NCBI GenBank assembly: GCA_949825045.1
Contig: OX463829.1
Location: 24,522,715 to 24,586,714, forward strand
Direction: 5' to 3'
Length of the DNA stretch: 64,000 nt
DNA from: Argyresthia goedartella
Lineage: Eukaryota; Arthropoda; Insecta; Lepidoptera; Argyresthiidae
The translations under genes and the position numbers were made by a program. Positions 53,301-63,302 of the stretch are shown one piece after another. The notes beneath the pieces were generated by a model. It was not told the DNA's origin. It did not search any database and was given only the letters and a program-made list of their open reading frames with translations. Numbering within the stretch: the stretch's first letter is position 1; each line of letters starts with the position of its first letter.

Positions 53301-53960
53301 GTAGGAGGGATACATAGATGCTGCACCTTGTTCAATTGCAGAATCTCGTAGATTAATATATTGCCACTTGAATAAGTTAAGCGATATTGAGACAGCAAGC
53401 GCTTTTTCATATAAACTCTCCTCTTTTATCTGACTTATGCAAGTCTTCATCTCATCAATATCTTCAGGAAGGTTCAGCAATTGATCCATTATTTACTAAC
53501 TTCGGAATTCCCACTACTTTTAAGGTTATTCATGGTAGCTCTCTGTAACCCTTGTGGACACACTAGATTTGGCCAAGCGCTCTATACGTCTTCTTTTTTG
53601 CTTGTTAGACAGCTGTTCAATGGGTATTCTCGGCGTATGTTGTGACGATGACGTTGAAGCTATTGGTGTAGATAATGCCAAATTTTCTACATCTTCACTG
53701 ACATCAACCGGTTGAACATTTTCTGTTTGGAAGATAATGTCTTCCAGCCTGATTATGGCTGATTCCAGCCAATCTCCATTGCTCTTCCAAAGATGGCTAA
53801 GCGTCCTATTTGATCTTTCCCATATACCACAAACATTTAAACAAAACTTCTGACAAAATTTGAGGAGGTTTTCACTTGTTTTTCAGTCCAGTCAATATTC
53901 AGCGTCTGCTTGAGGTAGGTATTCAAAAAGTTTTTTACTGTCCGCCAAGGATACTAACTG
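50400..53960 (-). pseudogene. Decayed multi-exon transposon-like gene of an unnamed family
   Basis: On the minus strand, in order: IPIEQLSNKQKRRRIERL (about 53660-53590), EKALAVSISLNLFKWQYINL and YPSYYKIKQAKLICYPAK (53489-53160); then, beyond an inserted reverse transcriptase, DSSVFMASLVPIRLMRDEEI (about 51620), a CDICKAKPSEMNKLEDI zinc-type motif and YGLSSLHAWIRCMECLL (51419-51195), GAGRNTARNFSGDANTSA (51046-50798) and HSRKVSRTATNEDILHNLLL (50620-50550). I know this order of blocks from repetitive, gene-like proteins of aphids, Hydra and moths, but cannot name the transposon group. Introns are likely (CAG acceptor near 51083). Stops and an A-run frameshift near 51010-51030 break it. Confidence 0.6.
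51845..53110 (-). pseudogene. Degenerate non-LTR reverse transcriptase fragment
   Basis: On the minus strand separate frames read MGFKSHISTATVNYSL and CFLDLSKAFDGVQHQL (52862-52677), GVSMSPVLFNIYMNGLNEEL and NNLCYADHMALLAP (52644-52309), then MKYLGHIIASDLSVDLDIER through RMRVAYNAWRALYRLP (52280-51858). These are reverse transcriptase blocks in the right order, but the catalytic YADD is YADH and stops break the frame. It splits the transposon gene at 50400-53960. The last part (51858-52280) is strikingly GC-rich. Confidence 0.82.
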
Positions 53961-54820
53961 TTCTCAAAACACCATGAATAAATCCAAATTATTCACTAGA
54001 CCTGCTAGACCTTCGATATTGGACAAAAAAATATTTAGGTACGCTTCAAGTTGGCTTGGTAGTCAAATTGCGATCTCTGAATTATTTTATTTTAATGAAA
54101 CCACTTTTTATATAGGTCGTAATTACTTCTTCCTATCCCTATCATTAGGGTAGTGGAGTCATTAAATTTAATTACATTACGAATATAGTAATTATCAAAA
54201 AGAAAAGATAATTCGCAGAGGATAGATAGATAGATAGATAAATTCATTTATTCACTGAAAAGGTACACACACAGACAGATAATAAAAAGAAATACAAAAT
54301 AGAATAAAACCTGGAAGAACATAACACAAAACAATTTACAAATAAATAATCATTTTCACTATGTGGTATTGTGAATGTACCGCGACAATGAAATGGCCCT
54401 GACTCAGCACTGTCACAGACGAATCTGTGACGCTGGTATTCTGCCAGGGCCAAATACGGACGAGACAACATTATGCACGAGTACACATTAAAATATACAT
54501 TAGTATTAATTATTAATATAAAATTCCATTTATGACCAAAATGGAAACATAATAAAATATAACAAATAATTACATTGAAATTGAAATTGCATAAAGAGTG
54601 AATAAAAAAAAATAATTAGATGGGATGTCAGTATTATGATTATTGGGATATTTTAATTGGGAAATTTAAAAATTGAGAATTAGTAACACAAATTAAATAG
54701 TCATTACTACACAAAATATTTTAAATTGGGAAGTAAGTGATGTGAAAATAAAGTGGGTAGCAGAATAAATAAATTAAAAAAACAAAAATACAAAAACACA
54801 ATAAAAATCAGTACTGTATG

Positions 54821-57664
54821 TTAGGAGCGTGCTGTTTCCTCGGCCTTTTGCTGCATTGTTAGGTATTTCCGGTAGGCACATCTAAAACCAGCCTTACTAA
54901 CCAGAGACAACAGTGGAGGTGGGATGTTGTTCCAGCATTTGGTAGCACGGTATTTGAAACTACCACGGAAAGCTGCACCTTTGTGACGGGGCATTGAGAG
55001 GAAAGGTGCAACACGCTGGGACAGACGCCAGGTAAGTTTATCGTATAGATATGAGGGTCTCCTAGTCCGTATAACCTCAAATAGTAACGTAGAAAAATGC
55101 AGGTCTTGTCTAGCTTTCATTTTTAAAAGGTTTGCCTCGTTAAGAAATGGAGTGACATGTGTTCGAGGAGGAATCACGAAGCAGAACCGGGCACAGGCAT
55201 TTTGTACTCTTTGTATGAGTTTTTGGGTTTTTCCAAACAGACACGATCCATATACCATGATGCAGTAGTTTAACTTAGATAGTACTAAAGCTTCACTCAA
55301 CTGTTTTCGCAGTTCAACGCTGAGAAGATCCCGGATTCTATAGAGAACTTTAAGCCTATAGAAACAGTCCCTTACTATCTCGAGGACATGCCCTTCAAAT
55401 CGTAGTTTGTCATCGATGAGAAGACCTAGGTTGCGAGCCTCGCGGACCCGTGTAATGGCAATTCCATTCACCAGGACTTGTGGTTCATGCGCTGCTATTG
55501 CCTGTATTTGATTTTTTGAGCCCAGTATCATACACTTCGACTTGTTTGGGTTGAGCACTAAAGTGTTATTGGACGACCATTACGATATACGGCCCAGATC
55601 CTCATTTAAAGCTTCCACTCCTATTCGGGGATCGCTGTCTACCGAGATATAAATTTGTAGATCATCAGCATATAAGTGATAATTACTGTTAACAATGCAA
55701 CTAGTGATATCCGCACTGTATATTATAAAAAGAAGCGGCCCAAGTATGGATCCTTGTGGGACACCTCTATCCAGGGTAGCTAGCCGCGACTGCATCTGAG
55801 ATCCGTCTGCCTTGTCCAGCACAACCCGTTGACTCCGATTGCCAAGGTAGCTATTAAACCAGTTAATGGTGGAAGCGTCAAAGCCATAGAAAGCTAGCTT
55901 AGACAACAGAAGGGGAATGTTAAGAGCATCGAAAGCCCTAGAAAAGTCCAAGAGAGCAAGTATGGTGCCCCTACCCTGATCCTGAGAGGACAAGACATTA
56001 TCCACTACGTCCAACAGTGCTGATGCGGTACTACGCCCCTTTCTAAACCCAGATTGTCGCTCGGGCAGGATATCATTACTCTCACAGTACTTATAGACCT
56101 GGTTATAAATTAATTTTTCTAAAATTTTTGATAGGTAAGGTAGGATGCTTATTGCCTGAAGGTCGCTAACGTTTACTGGGTTGTCAATTTTAGGGATGGG
56201 GCGGATATTCGCTGACTTCCATTGAGCTGGAAAAGTAGAAGAGGCAATAGACCTATTAACAATTGCGGTTATTACTTTAAGGGTACGAGGTAAAGTCCGT
56301 AAGATCATATCCTCAGTAATACCATCTGCACCTTTCGCATTCGAACTTATAGAAAGGATCGTTTCAGCTACACAATTCTCATCCACCTGGTCCAACGAGA
56401 ACACAGCCTGACAGTATCTGTTAAATTTAAAATGGGTTAGACGTGATAGGGTGACCGTATCAGCGCCAGGAACATTCAAAAAGTTGGCGCTGATTTCATC
56501 TGGATCATTAAAATGTTCGGGCAAATCACAATTATTTTTAAAGTTTGGTAAAATAGTTCCTTTAAGATTTTTCCACAGTTTCTTTGAGTTATTAGCATAC
56601 TTGTTGATATGCTGCCCAAAATATGCCTTCTTCTCACCAAAAATAGCGGCGTTAACAAGATGCTTCAGTGACTTATAATACTCCCTATCCTGCTCCGATC
56701 TTGATTTGCGATAACAGGCATGCGCTTGATCACGCAGCCGCATCATCAAAAGTATGTTGCTAGTAAGCCAAGGTGTGGGTTTGCTCCCAATTCTAGTCCT
56801 AGTTAAAGGAGCATGTTTATCGTATAGCACTAGGAGGTGCTTTCCAAAACGTTCAACCATTTCATCAACTGATGCACATGTTAAAACATCCATCTCCCAG
56901 TCGACGTGATCAACATCAGAATTAAAATCTACTAAATTTATTTTACTGATCGGCCTGACCACTTTATACCGCGTCCGATTTTTTTCCTTTTTAATTTTTA
57001 ATGTAACCATAACCATTACATGACCCTGTTGAGGAACATTAAGTAAAGAGACGTTCGATACAGACGCATTTGTGCAGACCAAGTCAAGCAGTGTGGCACT
57101 ATGAGATGTGAAATGCGTTGGTTTGGTGAACACATTTGTAATATTCATGCTTTTCAGAAAATCATTTAGACGTAGCGTTGCACTATCAGCAATATTCAAA
57201 ATATCTATATTAAAATCACCTAAAACTACTATTCTATCGTAATTAGAGAAGGCTGTAATTGAATCTGTTAGGGCGTCGAGAAAGTCATCCACCTTAACCC
57301 ATTCAGGACGATATGCAGTACCAATAATAACCCTAGTCGACTTGACGTTTATTGAAATCCACAGTTGTTCGATGTCAGTGGTGGGAGCCGGCTGTGGACA
57401 CGTACGCGCAGCCACCCCGCACCTTACATAAAAACCCACTCCCCCCCCCAACCCGCGCCTGATGTGTAGCAGCCGCGGCAAATGCCTCAGTCTGTAACCC
57501 GGAACTTTAGGCGCTTTGCCTTCCTGACCAGCCCGGAGCCAGGTCTCGTTTATCGCCATCACGTCAGGCAATTCCCTCGTTAATGCACCTATAAAGTCAT
57601 CGTGTTTTGTGCCAAGTGAACCCGCGTTAAAAAAGCCAACTTTCAAAAATTTATAATTAACCAT
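54821..57664 (-). pseudogene. LINE ORF2: endonuclease and reverse transcriptase, one stop codon
   Basis: ORF2 starts MVNYKFLKVGFFNAGSLG and reads for 694 codons to a single TAA at 55582-55580. The same frame continues at once (WSSNNTLVLNPNKSKC) to the natural stop at 54821, about 947 residues in all. The N-terminal apurinic-type endonuclease shows VMAINETWL, VVLGDFNIDIL and TLLDLVCTN. The reverse transcriptase shows ANIRPIPKI, QSGFRKGRSTAS, LLDFSRAFDALN, GVPQGSILGPLLF and the catalytic YADDLQIYI. The C-terminal part has NACARFCFVIPPRTH and KYRATKCWNNIPP. The stop falls just after the catalytic region, so the truncated protein keeps the active site. These enzymes nick the target and copy RNA into it. 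Confidence 0.92.
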
Positions 57665-58073
57665 TACGCGAGAAAGTTAGAGTGATGGAGTTGCAAGCAA
57701 TATAGAAATGAGCGGGGCGGGAAAGGGACAGATGCGAAAGATATACAGATGATAGTGCAAAGTGAACACAAAAAACCAGTTGCTTGTCAAACATTGTCGC
57801 GTATTCACACATCCACATAGCAAACCTATTCTTGCATATTCTAAAGCTCTTCAGAACAGTAATCATTGAATTCATTGTTACAACACACATTAATAATTCA
57901 AAACATTTAAAACACGTTAAAACAAAACGACAGCATAATAGCAAAGCCAAAGGGTAGCATAAACAGTAGCGATTGAAATAAATAGCAATTTGACCCATAA
58001 TTATCAATAAATTCAGTCCACAATAAATTAATAACATAAATTCACAACATGTTAACAAGCAGCATATTAACAA
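57657..58073 (-). CDS. Cys-rich open frame between LINE ORF1 and ORF2
   Basis: A 138-codon frame starting MLICCLLTCCEFMLLIYC sits between ORF1 and ORF2 and overlaps the ORF2 start in the 8-base string ATGGTTAA (57664-57657). It is rich in Cys, Leu and Phe, suggestive of a membrane segment or of chance in AT-rich spacer. No family is recognised. Its position is like a termination-reinitiation coupling, but selection on it is not shown. Confidence 0.25.
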   Translation of the reverse strand: MLICCLLTCCEFMLLIYCGLNLLIIMGQIAIYFNRYCLCYPLALLLCCRFVLTCFKCFELLMCVVTMNSMITVLKSFRICKNRFAMWMCEYATMFDKQLVFCVHFALSSVYLSHLSLSRPAHFYIACNSITLTFSRNG

Positions 58074-58120
58074 AGCCCGTAGTAGATATAAACAGTCTGC
58101 ATAGGTAGTTTTTGTGTAGT

Positions 58121-59242
58121 CTATTTCATCGAACTTTGGCTCACCCCAAAAACTCGCACCAGGTCATCCTCCGCTTTAATCGGGTATCCTACAGCGCCAA
58201 CATGATGCCGGGCATAAACCCTGCCCTCTTTTGTCCAGACGAACTTCCACTTCTGCTCCTCTCCCAGCTTACGCGCCTTCCCAAATAGGACCCTATTCAA
58301 CTTCGAAAGCCGCTCGTTCACGAACAGCTTCATAGGGGCATGGGGCGGCAGGCCGAGATCTGCAGTGGTGGCGCCACGGCGGACGCGGGCGTGCTTGAGG
58401 AAGTCGTCCCGCAGCGAGCGTCGCGCCAGTCGAACCACGATGGGGCGCGGGCGGGGCGGCGCCCCCCCAGCGTCCGAGAAGCGCTTGGGTCCGGCGCGGT
58501 ACACGCTCACCAGGTCGCGCTCCTCCAGAGGCATGCCGAACTTTTGCGCCACCAGCGTCACGACGTGGCTGAGCGATTCCTCTTCATACTCAGGCACGCC
58601 GGTGATGTCGACATCGCTGAGCAGGTCTGTCCGGTCTCTGTCCTGAAGCTCTGTCTTGAGCTCAGTCATTGCTTCCCGCAGCGCAGTCACCTCCCCAGAT
58701 TCGGTAGGTAAACTCTGCACCGATTTCATTAACTCTACCTGCGATTTGAGTTTCTCATTTTCGGACTCAACAGCGATAAGACGGGCGGTCAAACTAGACA
58801 ACTCAGTGTGCAATTTTAAAAATGCCCGATTTATTTCAAGGCTTAACGAACGCTTGATGCCATCAAGTTTAGTCTCGAGTAACGTTGAGAACTGCTCGAA
58901 GTTTATAGACGGAGCGTTCTTTATTTCGTCACAAGACATATTTGTGACATCAGCTGCTGTGTCATCAAGCGTGAACTCTGGCACATCAAATTGGTTGCGA
59001 GTTGGGGTGCCGTCTGTCCTGGGTCGGCGGGTGACATTCAGGCACGATGGGCAGTGCCAGTTGAGCTGGAGCTTTACTAAATGTGTTGTGTAGTACTCTG
59101 TCGTCATACCCAGGCACTCATAATGGTATGAGGCGTTGCAGGGACGACATTGCAGTTGGCTGGTGGCAGCCACGGGCATCTTGCATGCACCACACTTCAT
59201 TTCATTCATATCGCGAGAGATATAAGTAAGTATCCACAGCAC
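58121..59242 (-). CDS. LINE ORF1: PHD finger, coiled coil, FP-like domain
   Basis: The frame is 373 codons; the likely start is the Met at residue 12 (MNEMKCGACKMP, 59209). Residues 16-64 form a PHD-type zinc finger: CGAC, CRPCNASYHYECLGM and WHCPSC. Residues about 120-195 are a coiled coil (SSLTARLIAVESENEKLKSQ). The C-terminal third, RPIVVRLARRSLRDDFLKHA through FVNERLSKLNRVLF and KWKFVWTKEGRVYARHH, resembles the FP-type domain seen in many insect LINE ORF1 proteins, thought to bind nucleic acid. The frame is intact, with GC-rich codons between 58330 and 58650. Confidence 0.88.
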   Translation of the reverse strand: MLWILTYISRDMNEMKCGACKMPVAATSQLQCRPCNASYHYECLGMTTEYYTTHLVKLQLNWHCPSCLNVTRRPRTDGTPTRNQFDVPEFTLDDTAADVTNMSCDEIKNAPSINFEQFSTLLETKLDGIKRSLSLEINRAFLKLHTELSSLTARLIAVESENEKLKSQVELMKSVQSLPTESGEVTALREAMTELKTELQDRDRTDLLSDVDITGVPEYEEESLSHVVTLVAQKFGMPLEERDLVSVYRAGPKRFSDAGGAPPRPRPIVVRLARRSLRDDFLKHARVRRGATTADLGLPPHAPMKLFVNERLSKLNRVLFGKARKLGEEQKWKFVWTKEGRVYARHHVGAVGYPIKAEDDLVRVFGVSQSSMK

Positions 59243-59675
59243 GCTAGTCAGCTGATGTTACTAGGCGAGTCCCTGTCTGTGTGTGTGACACAGACGCGCG
59301 GTCAACGACCCGTGCGGCGTAGAGAGGGATGGAAGTAGGCGCCCGAGCGAATAGCACTATGTGATCCGTTGACCGTCGACCTTGAAGTCAGCTGTGACAA
59401 GCCGGTGACTGACACGGCGATTCACAGATTTATGCGAACTATAATCTAGTTATCGTGTTAACACCACTTTCACTAAATCACTGGACTGTAAACTTCACCA
59501 AAATTGTGTAGATTTAGGTTAGCTAAGTTAATAAATATTTTCTTAAATAGTTATGTTTAAAATAGACGGACTAATTAATCAGAATTTAAGAGCGACTTAG
59601 ATTCGTTGTGTACTCGGCGCGAGCTCGAGCTCCACCTACGCGAGGAGCTAATTCGTAATGAATAGAACAGAAAAT

Positions 59676-59713
59676 GAACTATTATAGTTATCTGATGATA
59701 ACTATAATAGTTC
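59676..59713. repeat. 17-bp stem hairpin near the LINE 5' end
   Basis: GAACTATTATAGTTATC and its complement pair around a TGAT loop. It lies outside or at the edge of the LINE 5' end and is probably a separate small palindrome or the mark of the insertion site. Confidence 0.8.
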
Positions 59714-60169
59714 ACGATGACCAACAACAAACACATTTAGCTAAGAAGAGACATACAATACATAATAAAATGATTCGTTTTAAAAAAATAAACAAAGCTC
59801 TTTTCTGATAATTTCGATTTTTTGTAGAACTAAACTGTTTTGTCTGAATTTACTTTATATTAAGTATAATTTACAGTTATAATCTATGAATTATCCTTTT
59901 TAAAGTTCTTAACTTGTAAGTTCTTGTTGTTTCTCGGTAAACCAGTGTTTTAAATTAAATTTCATTATTTATTATTTGATAATCTACGATAGAAGAAAGT
60001 CAACTTTTTATTTTATTTTCGGATTCTTATACCTAACTCAGGGGCAACTTTGGGTAGGCGCTGATAACGTACAATTATAACCAACAAGCCAAAGAATAAG
60101 ACTAAAGTAGTTTTAAAGCAAGACCTGTCAAGGCATAGCAAAATTTCAGCAGTTTTTGTTACATTCCGT
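59714..60169. other. No gene seen
   Basis: This is AT-rich sequence. Part of a 128-codon minus ORF (60013-60399) overlaps the repeat that follows and has no motif. Confidence 0.4.
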
Positions 60170-60360
60170 ACAAAAAAAAAATGAAAAGATTTTTTTTCGG
60201 GCAAACAATCAGTTTTAGGGAAAAACTTTTGATAATAACAATTAATTAGAATGACGAGATCTTTCGTAAGGTACATATATTTTTTGGAATTTGTAAAAAA
60301 ATCCGAATGTCCTTCGTATAGCAGTTCGGACCCACTGTGCGCCGATCCGTTCCGTCCGTC
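60170..60360 (-). repeat. Repeat pair member with CCCACTGTGCGCCG end
   Basis: It is the inverted relative of 50130-50275 (CGGGCAAACAATCAG, ATTAGAATGACGAGATCTTT), ending in CCCACTGTGCGCCGATCCG near 60332. The same kind of end occurs at 40260, 43470 and 45668, pointing to one DNA transposon family. Confidence 0.6.
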
Positions 60361-60590
60361 GTAGGTAAAAAACAAATTATTCAAAATTACAGAACGCACC
60401 CTTACATTATGTGCATTTTTTTTTATCTAAAACTAAACGAAATACTTACCATACAGAGTACAGATAAATGTTAGCTGCTGCTTACCTATGAAATCAGCGT
60501 GTTGTATGGAGAAATTGAAGAAAACTCAATTTTCAGTACAAACATTTTTGTATTTTTTAGGAATGACATATCCTAATTGTAAAACTTTGT

Positions 60591-60737
60591 CGGCTTTACT
60601 AATAAAAAATATTCACTGTTTAACTTACATAGTGTTTTGCCGTTTTCATACGTCGAGTAAATGTCAAATGTCAAAGCAAGACAAAACACTGCACAAGTTA
60701 TACTGTGAATAGTTTATTTTACTAGTAAGGTCATTAG
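60591..60737. mobile_element. Palindromic MITE nested in element T
   Basis: Imperfect arms of about 50 bases, CTTTACTAATAAAAAATATT... and ...AATAGTTTATTTTACTAGTAA, are joined through a TCATACGTCGAGTAAATGTC middle. The insertion site is empty in the two other element T copies, where ACTTTGTGTGTA-like sequence is continuous. Confidence 0.75.
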
Positions 60738-60802
60738 TGTAAGAATGAGACAACATTTAGCTAACAGAAAATTTGACATATTTTTTTAAGTGTCAGCTGT
60801 CA

Positions 60803-61295
60803 AATAGTAGTTTATGTGACTGCTGCATAATGGAGGGCATTAAAACTCGAGAGTGGGTTTATGAAACGAGCCGAAGGCGAGTTTCATAATGATATCACTC
60901 GAGAGTTTTAATGCCTAATTATGCACAGTTACATACACTAGTTTATCTACACATAAGCTCTCTTTGATGTGTTCAGGAACCGCATGTTTGACCGGCATTG
61001 TGGTTCTGCAATTGTTTAGCTTGTTCTTTAGTACCAACTTCACGCAGACGGGCGTCGGCGTTCGAAATTTGAATGTCAGTACCAACTTCACAGACAAACT
61101 AGGGACGGCACGCGGGTGGGCGTCGGCGTTCGAAATTTGAATGTCATTATATGTAGAAAAACTACACATAATGACCATTATGTGTAGTTTTTCAGATACG
61201 AAACGAGTTTTTACCAAGTAGTTTAACATAATGCTGATCGTAACGTGCGGTTTTTGAACGCAGTAAAGAGGGTTTATGATACGTGTGTAGATAAA
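60803..61295 (-). mobile_element. Composite two-hairpin fold-back element, copy 3
   Basis: It is inverted relative to the copies at 10234 and 24367, with both units present. The unit 2 core GAAACGAGCCGAAGGCGAGT is intact. AAATA occurs on both sides (60802 and 61293 onward), a possible target duplication. A minus frame of 133 codons (60915-61316) is the element's own open stretch and has a near-identical partner at 10300-10578; it is not believed to be a gene. Confidence 0.88.
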
Positions 61296-61767
61296 AATAT
61301 ATACGCATCTTATCATGAAAATCTATCATTTGGGACGAACTGATTTTGAAGATTAAACTTTAGTTATCGAACGGAAAATAAACGGAAATTTTATATGTAG
61401 ATGTATAACTTTGAAATTAATTTTAAACAATAAACAAATGGAAATAGACATAATTGAATTACACGAATTATGAACCAATTTCATAGGTAAGCACCCAATA
61501 GTTAAAACAACGAATGTACAATCTTACATATTCTTTATTATGAACTACTCGTACATACATCAAACTCTAAAAAGGCTATTAAAAATATTTATTTTATGTA
61601 CAGTCGAAAGCGAGTCAAATATTTTCTACAACAGTTACCCTTATATGAAATACTGTACAACAATGGCTAACTTAATCTACAATTTAAAAACAATAAATAT
61701 AAAATAGAACTCTCTCTAGGGGTCACAAAAATCGTATACACAGTTTAGTTCATTTTGTTAGCGTCAC

Positions 61768-62945
61768 CTTTGACCGCGCCGCCTTGCCACGTGCCTGCTC
61801 TTTTCAAATAATGCCGAAACTCAATCAAAGGAAGCCGCCGCGGCCAGAGTAAAAACCCGGTCAAGTGCGTGTCGGACTTCGCACATTTAGGGTTCCGTAA
61901 TAAATGTAGAATATAAGCCAAAATAAATAAATTAGGGAGTTACTCACTTCATATACACCTGATACACTTGGCCAAAATATCACTATCATTCTTCACCTTA
62001 TATTTGCGGTTTTTAATAAATGGTTTATATCTTCAAAATCGCTGGGGCGTCACGGGCTGCACTGTGTTCGTAGTGCAGGGAGACTCTCTCGCCATCACTC
62101 AATCAACGACATCGTCCGGAGGGCACTCGTCTCTGCTAACATCCCGGCGGTTCTTGAACCTCCTGGATTGTGTCACCGCGACGGAAAACGACCGGACGGT
62201 GTGACGTTAATCCCGTGGGAGAGGGGTCGTTGTCTTATATGGGATGCGACCTGTGTGTGCACGTTTGCTCCATCCCACATCGGCTCAACTGTAGTAACCC
62301 CGGGTGCTGCTGCCGAGTCAGCGGCACGGCAGAAGTGCATTAAATACGCGCAGTTAATGGGAAGTTATCTGTTCGTTCCTTTGGCCTTTGTCAGGGACAT
62401 TGGGCGCCGCTTGAGGGACCGAGGGTTTGACAACCGCTCTGGGGCTTTCCTGGTCCAGAGAATCTCACTCGCTGTGTAGCGCGGGAACGTTGCCAGTGTA
62501 ATGGGCACCTTTGGGCCGGGAGATTCTTGGGGCGGTTTGTTTGTGTAATTGTTTATGTCAGTTGTTTTTTCACGTGTTTTATTTTTATATGATGAAACTG
62601 TTTTTGTGTACGAAACTAAATAGAAATTAAATATATCTTAAAAACTGCTTATTTTATTTTGTTCAAACCAAGTTTCGTTGAAAGTGTTTATTGAGAAACA
62701 CAACATATATATATTTATTTTTTATTTTTCATTCACTTGCTTTAAAAGTTAGACACAATATTTTTTTTCAAGGACTGTCTTTTTAACGATTTACTTTGAG
62801 GAAAAATGGTTTTAGGAACCTCGACGTCATTTTTAAAGACCTTAATTTGTTTTTATTTCTCTGGCGGTGTAAGTAGTCCTTTGAGTGAGTGTAGGCGTTC
62901 TTTGAAAACAGCAGGCACGTGGCAAGGCGGCGCGGTCAAAGTTGA
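61768..62945. mobile_element. Inverted repeats enclosing a retroelement tail
   Basis: The sequence TTTGACCGCGCCGCCTTGCC then ACGTGCCTGCTC at 61770-61800 is repeated in inverted form at 62908-62940, and the match runs on for at least 64 bases (TTTTCAAA..A.GCC.A.ACTCA.TCAAAGGA). The spacer holds a repeat L start (61857-61905) and the retroelement tail at 62045-62520. It may be a TIR transposon that captured these pieces, or one repeat inserted twice. Confidence 0.65.
62045..62520 (+). pseudogene. Retroelement-type C-terminal domain, decayed
   Basis: One + frame reads LGRHGLHCVRSAGRLSRHHS, NDIVRRALVSANIPAVLEPP, GKRPDGVTLIPWERGRCL, IWDATCVCTFAPSHI, AGAAAESAARQKCI and FLVQRISLAV, then a stop and RGNVASVMGTF. 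This block order is common in mobile-element proteins of arthropods and other animals, as the end of a polyprotein. An internal part after VPLAF is missing (the usual ETLGPWGP is absent). No start codon or upstream domain is present. Confidence 0.65.
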
Positions 62946-63204
62946 CATAAACACAATTAATAAACTATATACAATAAGCCACAATATCTCTACCAACAAT
63001 AGCACTACCTATCTCTTTGAATGATCACAACACGAAAGAGGGAAACACCCAAAACTTACGCAAGTACATGAAGACTCTACACTACAACACAATTGTACTA
63101 TCTGTGCGCCTGGATTCGTGACGTCATTACCTCCCTCTAAGGCGAAAGCGCTTTAGAGCTCGGAAATGCTTAGAAGTGGGCACAGCTCGAGCTCGAGGTG
63201 AAGT
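62521..63204. other. No gene seen
   Basis: Apart from the right arm of the inverted repeat (62864-62945) no feature is recognised. 63100-63190 is GC-richer, with AGCTCGAGCTCGAGG similar to the 59620 region at the LINE 5' end. Confidence 0.4.
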
Positions 63205-63302
63205 GACATGGGCAATCGACGTGAAATCTATGGGCGTGGCATGTCCGCAGCATGTCATTCCACGTCACTCCCATACATTTCACATCGATTGTCACGTTAC
63301 GT
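63205..63302. repeat. Imperfect hairpin, about 40-bp arms
   Basis: GACATGGGCAATCGACGTGA followed by AATCTATGGGCGTG pairs, with mismatches, with the inverted CAC.CCCATACATTTCACATCGATTG block at 63262-63292. It is probably a small MITE. Confidence 0.6.

Larger units (their letters stand above)
54225..59650 (-). mobile_element. Near-complete CR1-group LINE (ORF1 + ORF2)
   Basis: A minus-strand non-LTR retrotransposon of about 5.4 kb. From the 5' side it has a leader (59650-59210), ORF1 (59242-58121), a 456-base gap, ORF2 (57664-54821) and a 600-base 3' region ending in TATC units at 54225-54242 (+ strand GATAGATAGATAGATA). A PHD-type finger in ORF1 and a short tandem repeat rather than poly(A) at the end fit the CR1 group; the clade is inferred. 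The 5' boundary is uncertain. Intactness implies recent insertion. Confidence 0.85.
60474..61500 (+). mobile_element. TIR element T, copy 3, carrying two nested insertions
   Basis: The ends are CTGCTTACCTATGAAATCAG at 60476 and TTTCATAGGTAAGCACCCAA at 61479. Compared with copies at 38024 and 48586 it is interrupted at about 60591-60737 by a palindromic MITE (TTTACTAATAAAA... against ...TTTTACTAGTAA) and at 60803-61295 by the composite fold-back element. The order of events is element T first, then both insertions. Confidence 0.88.

Noticed and set aside
58340..58711. Long + strand frames opposite LINE ORF1
   Set aside because: They are antisense shadows of the GC-rich part of ORF1; the minus frame has the recognisable domains.
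60915..61316. A 133-codon minus ORF, with a similar + ORF at 10300-10578
   Set aside because: Both lie wholly in copies of the composite fold-back element. Copy 2 at 24367 does not keep the frame, so the likeness is repeat likeness.
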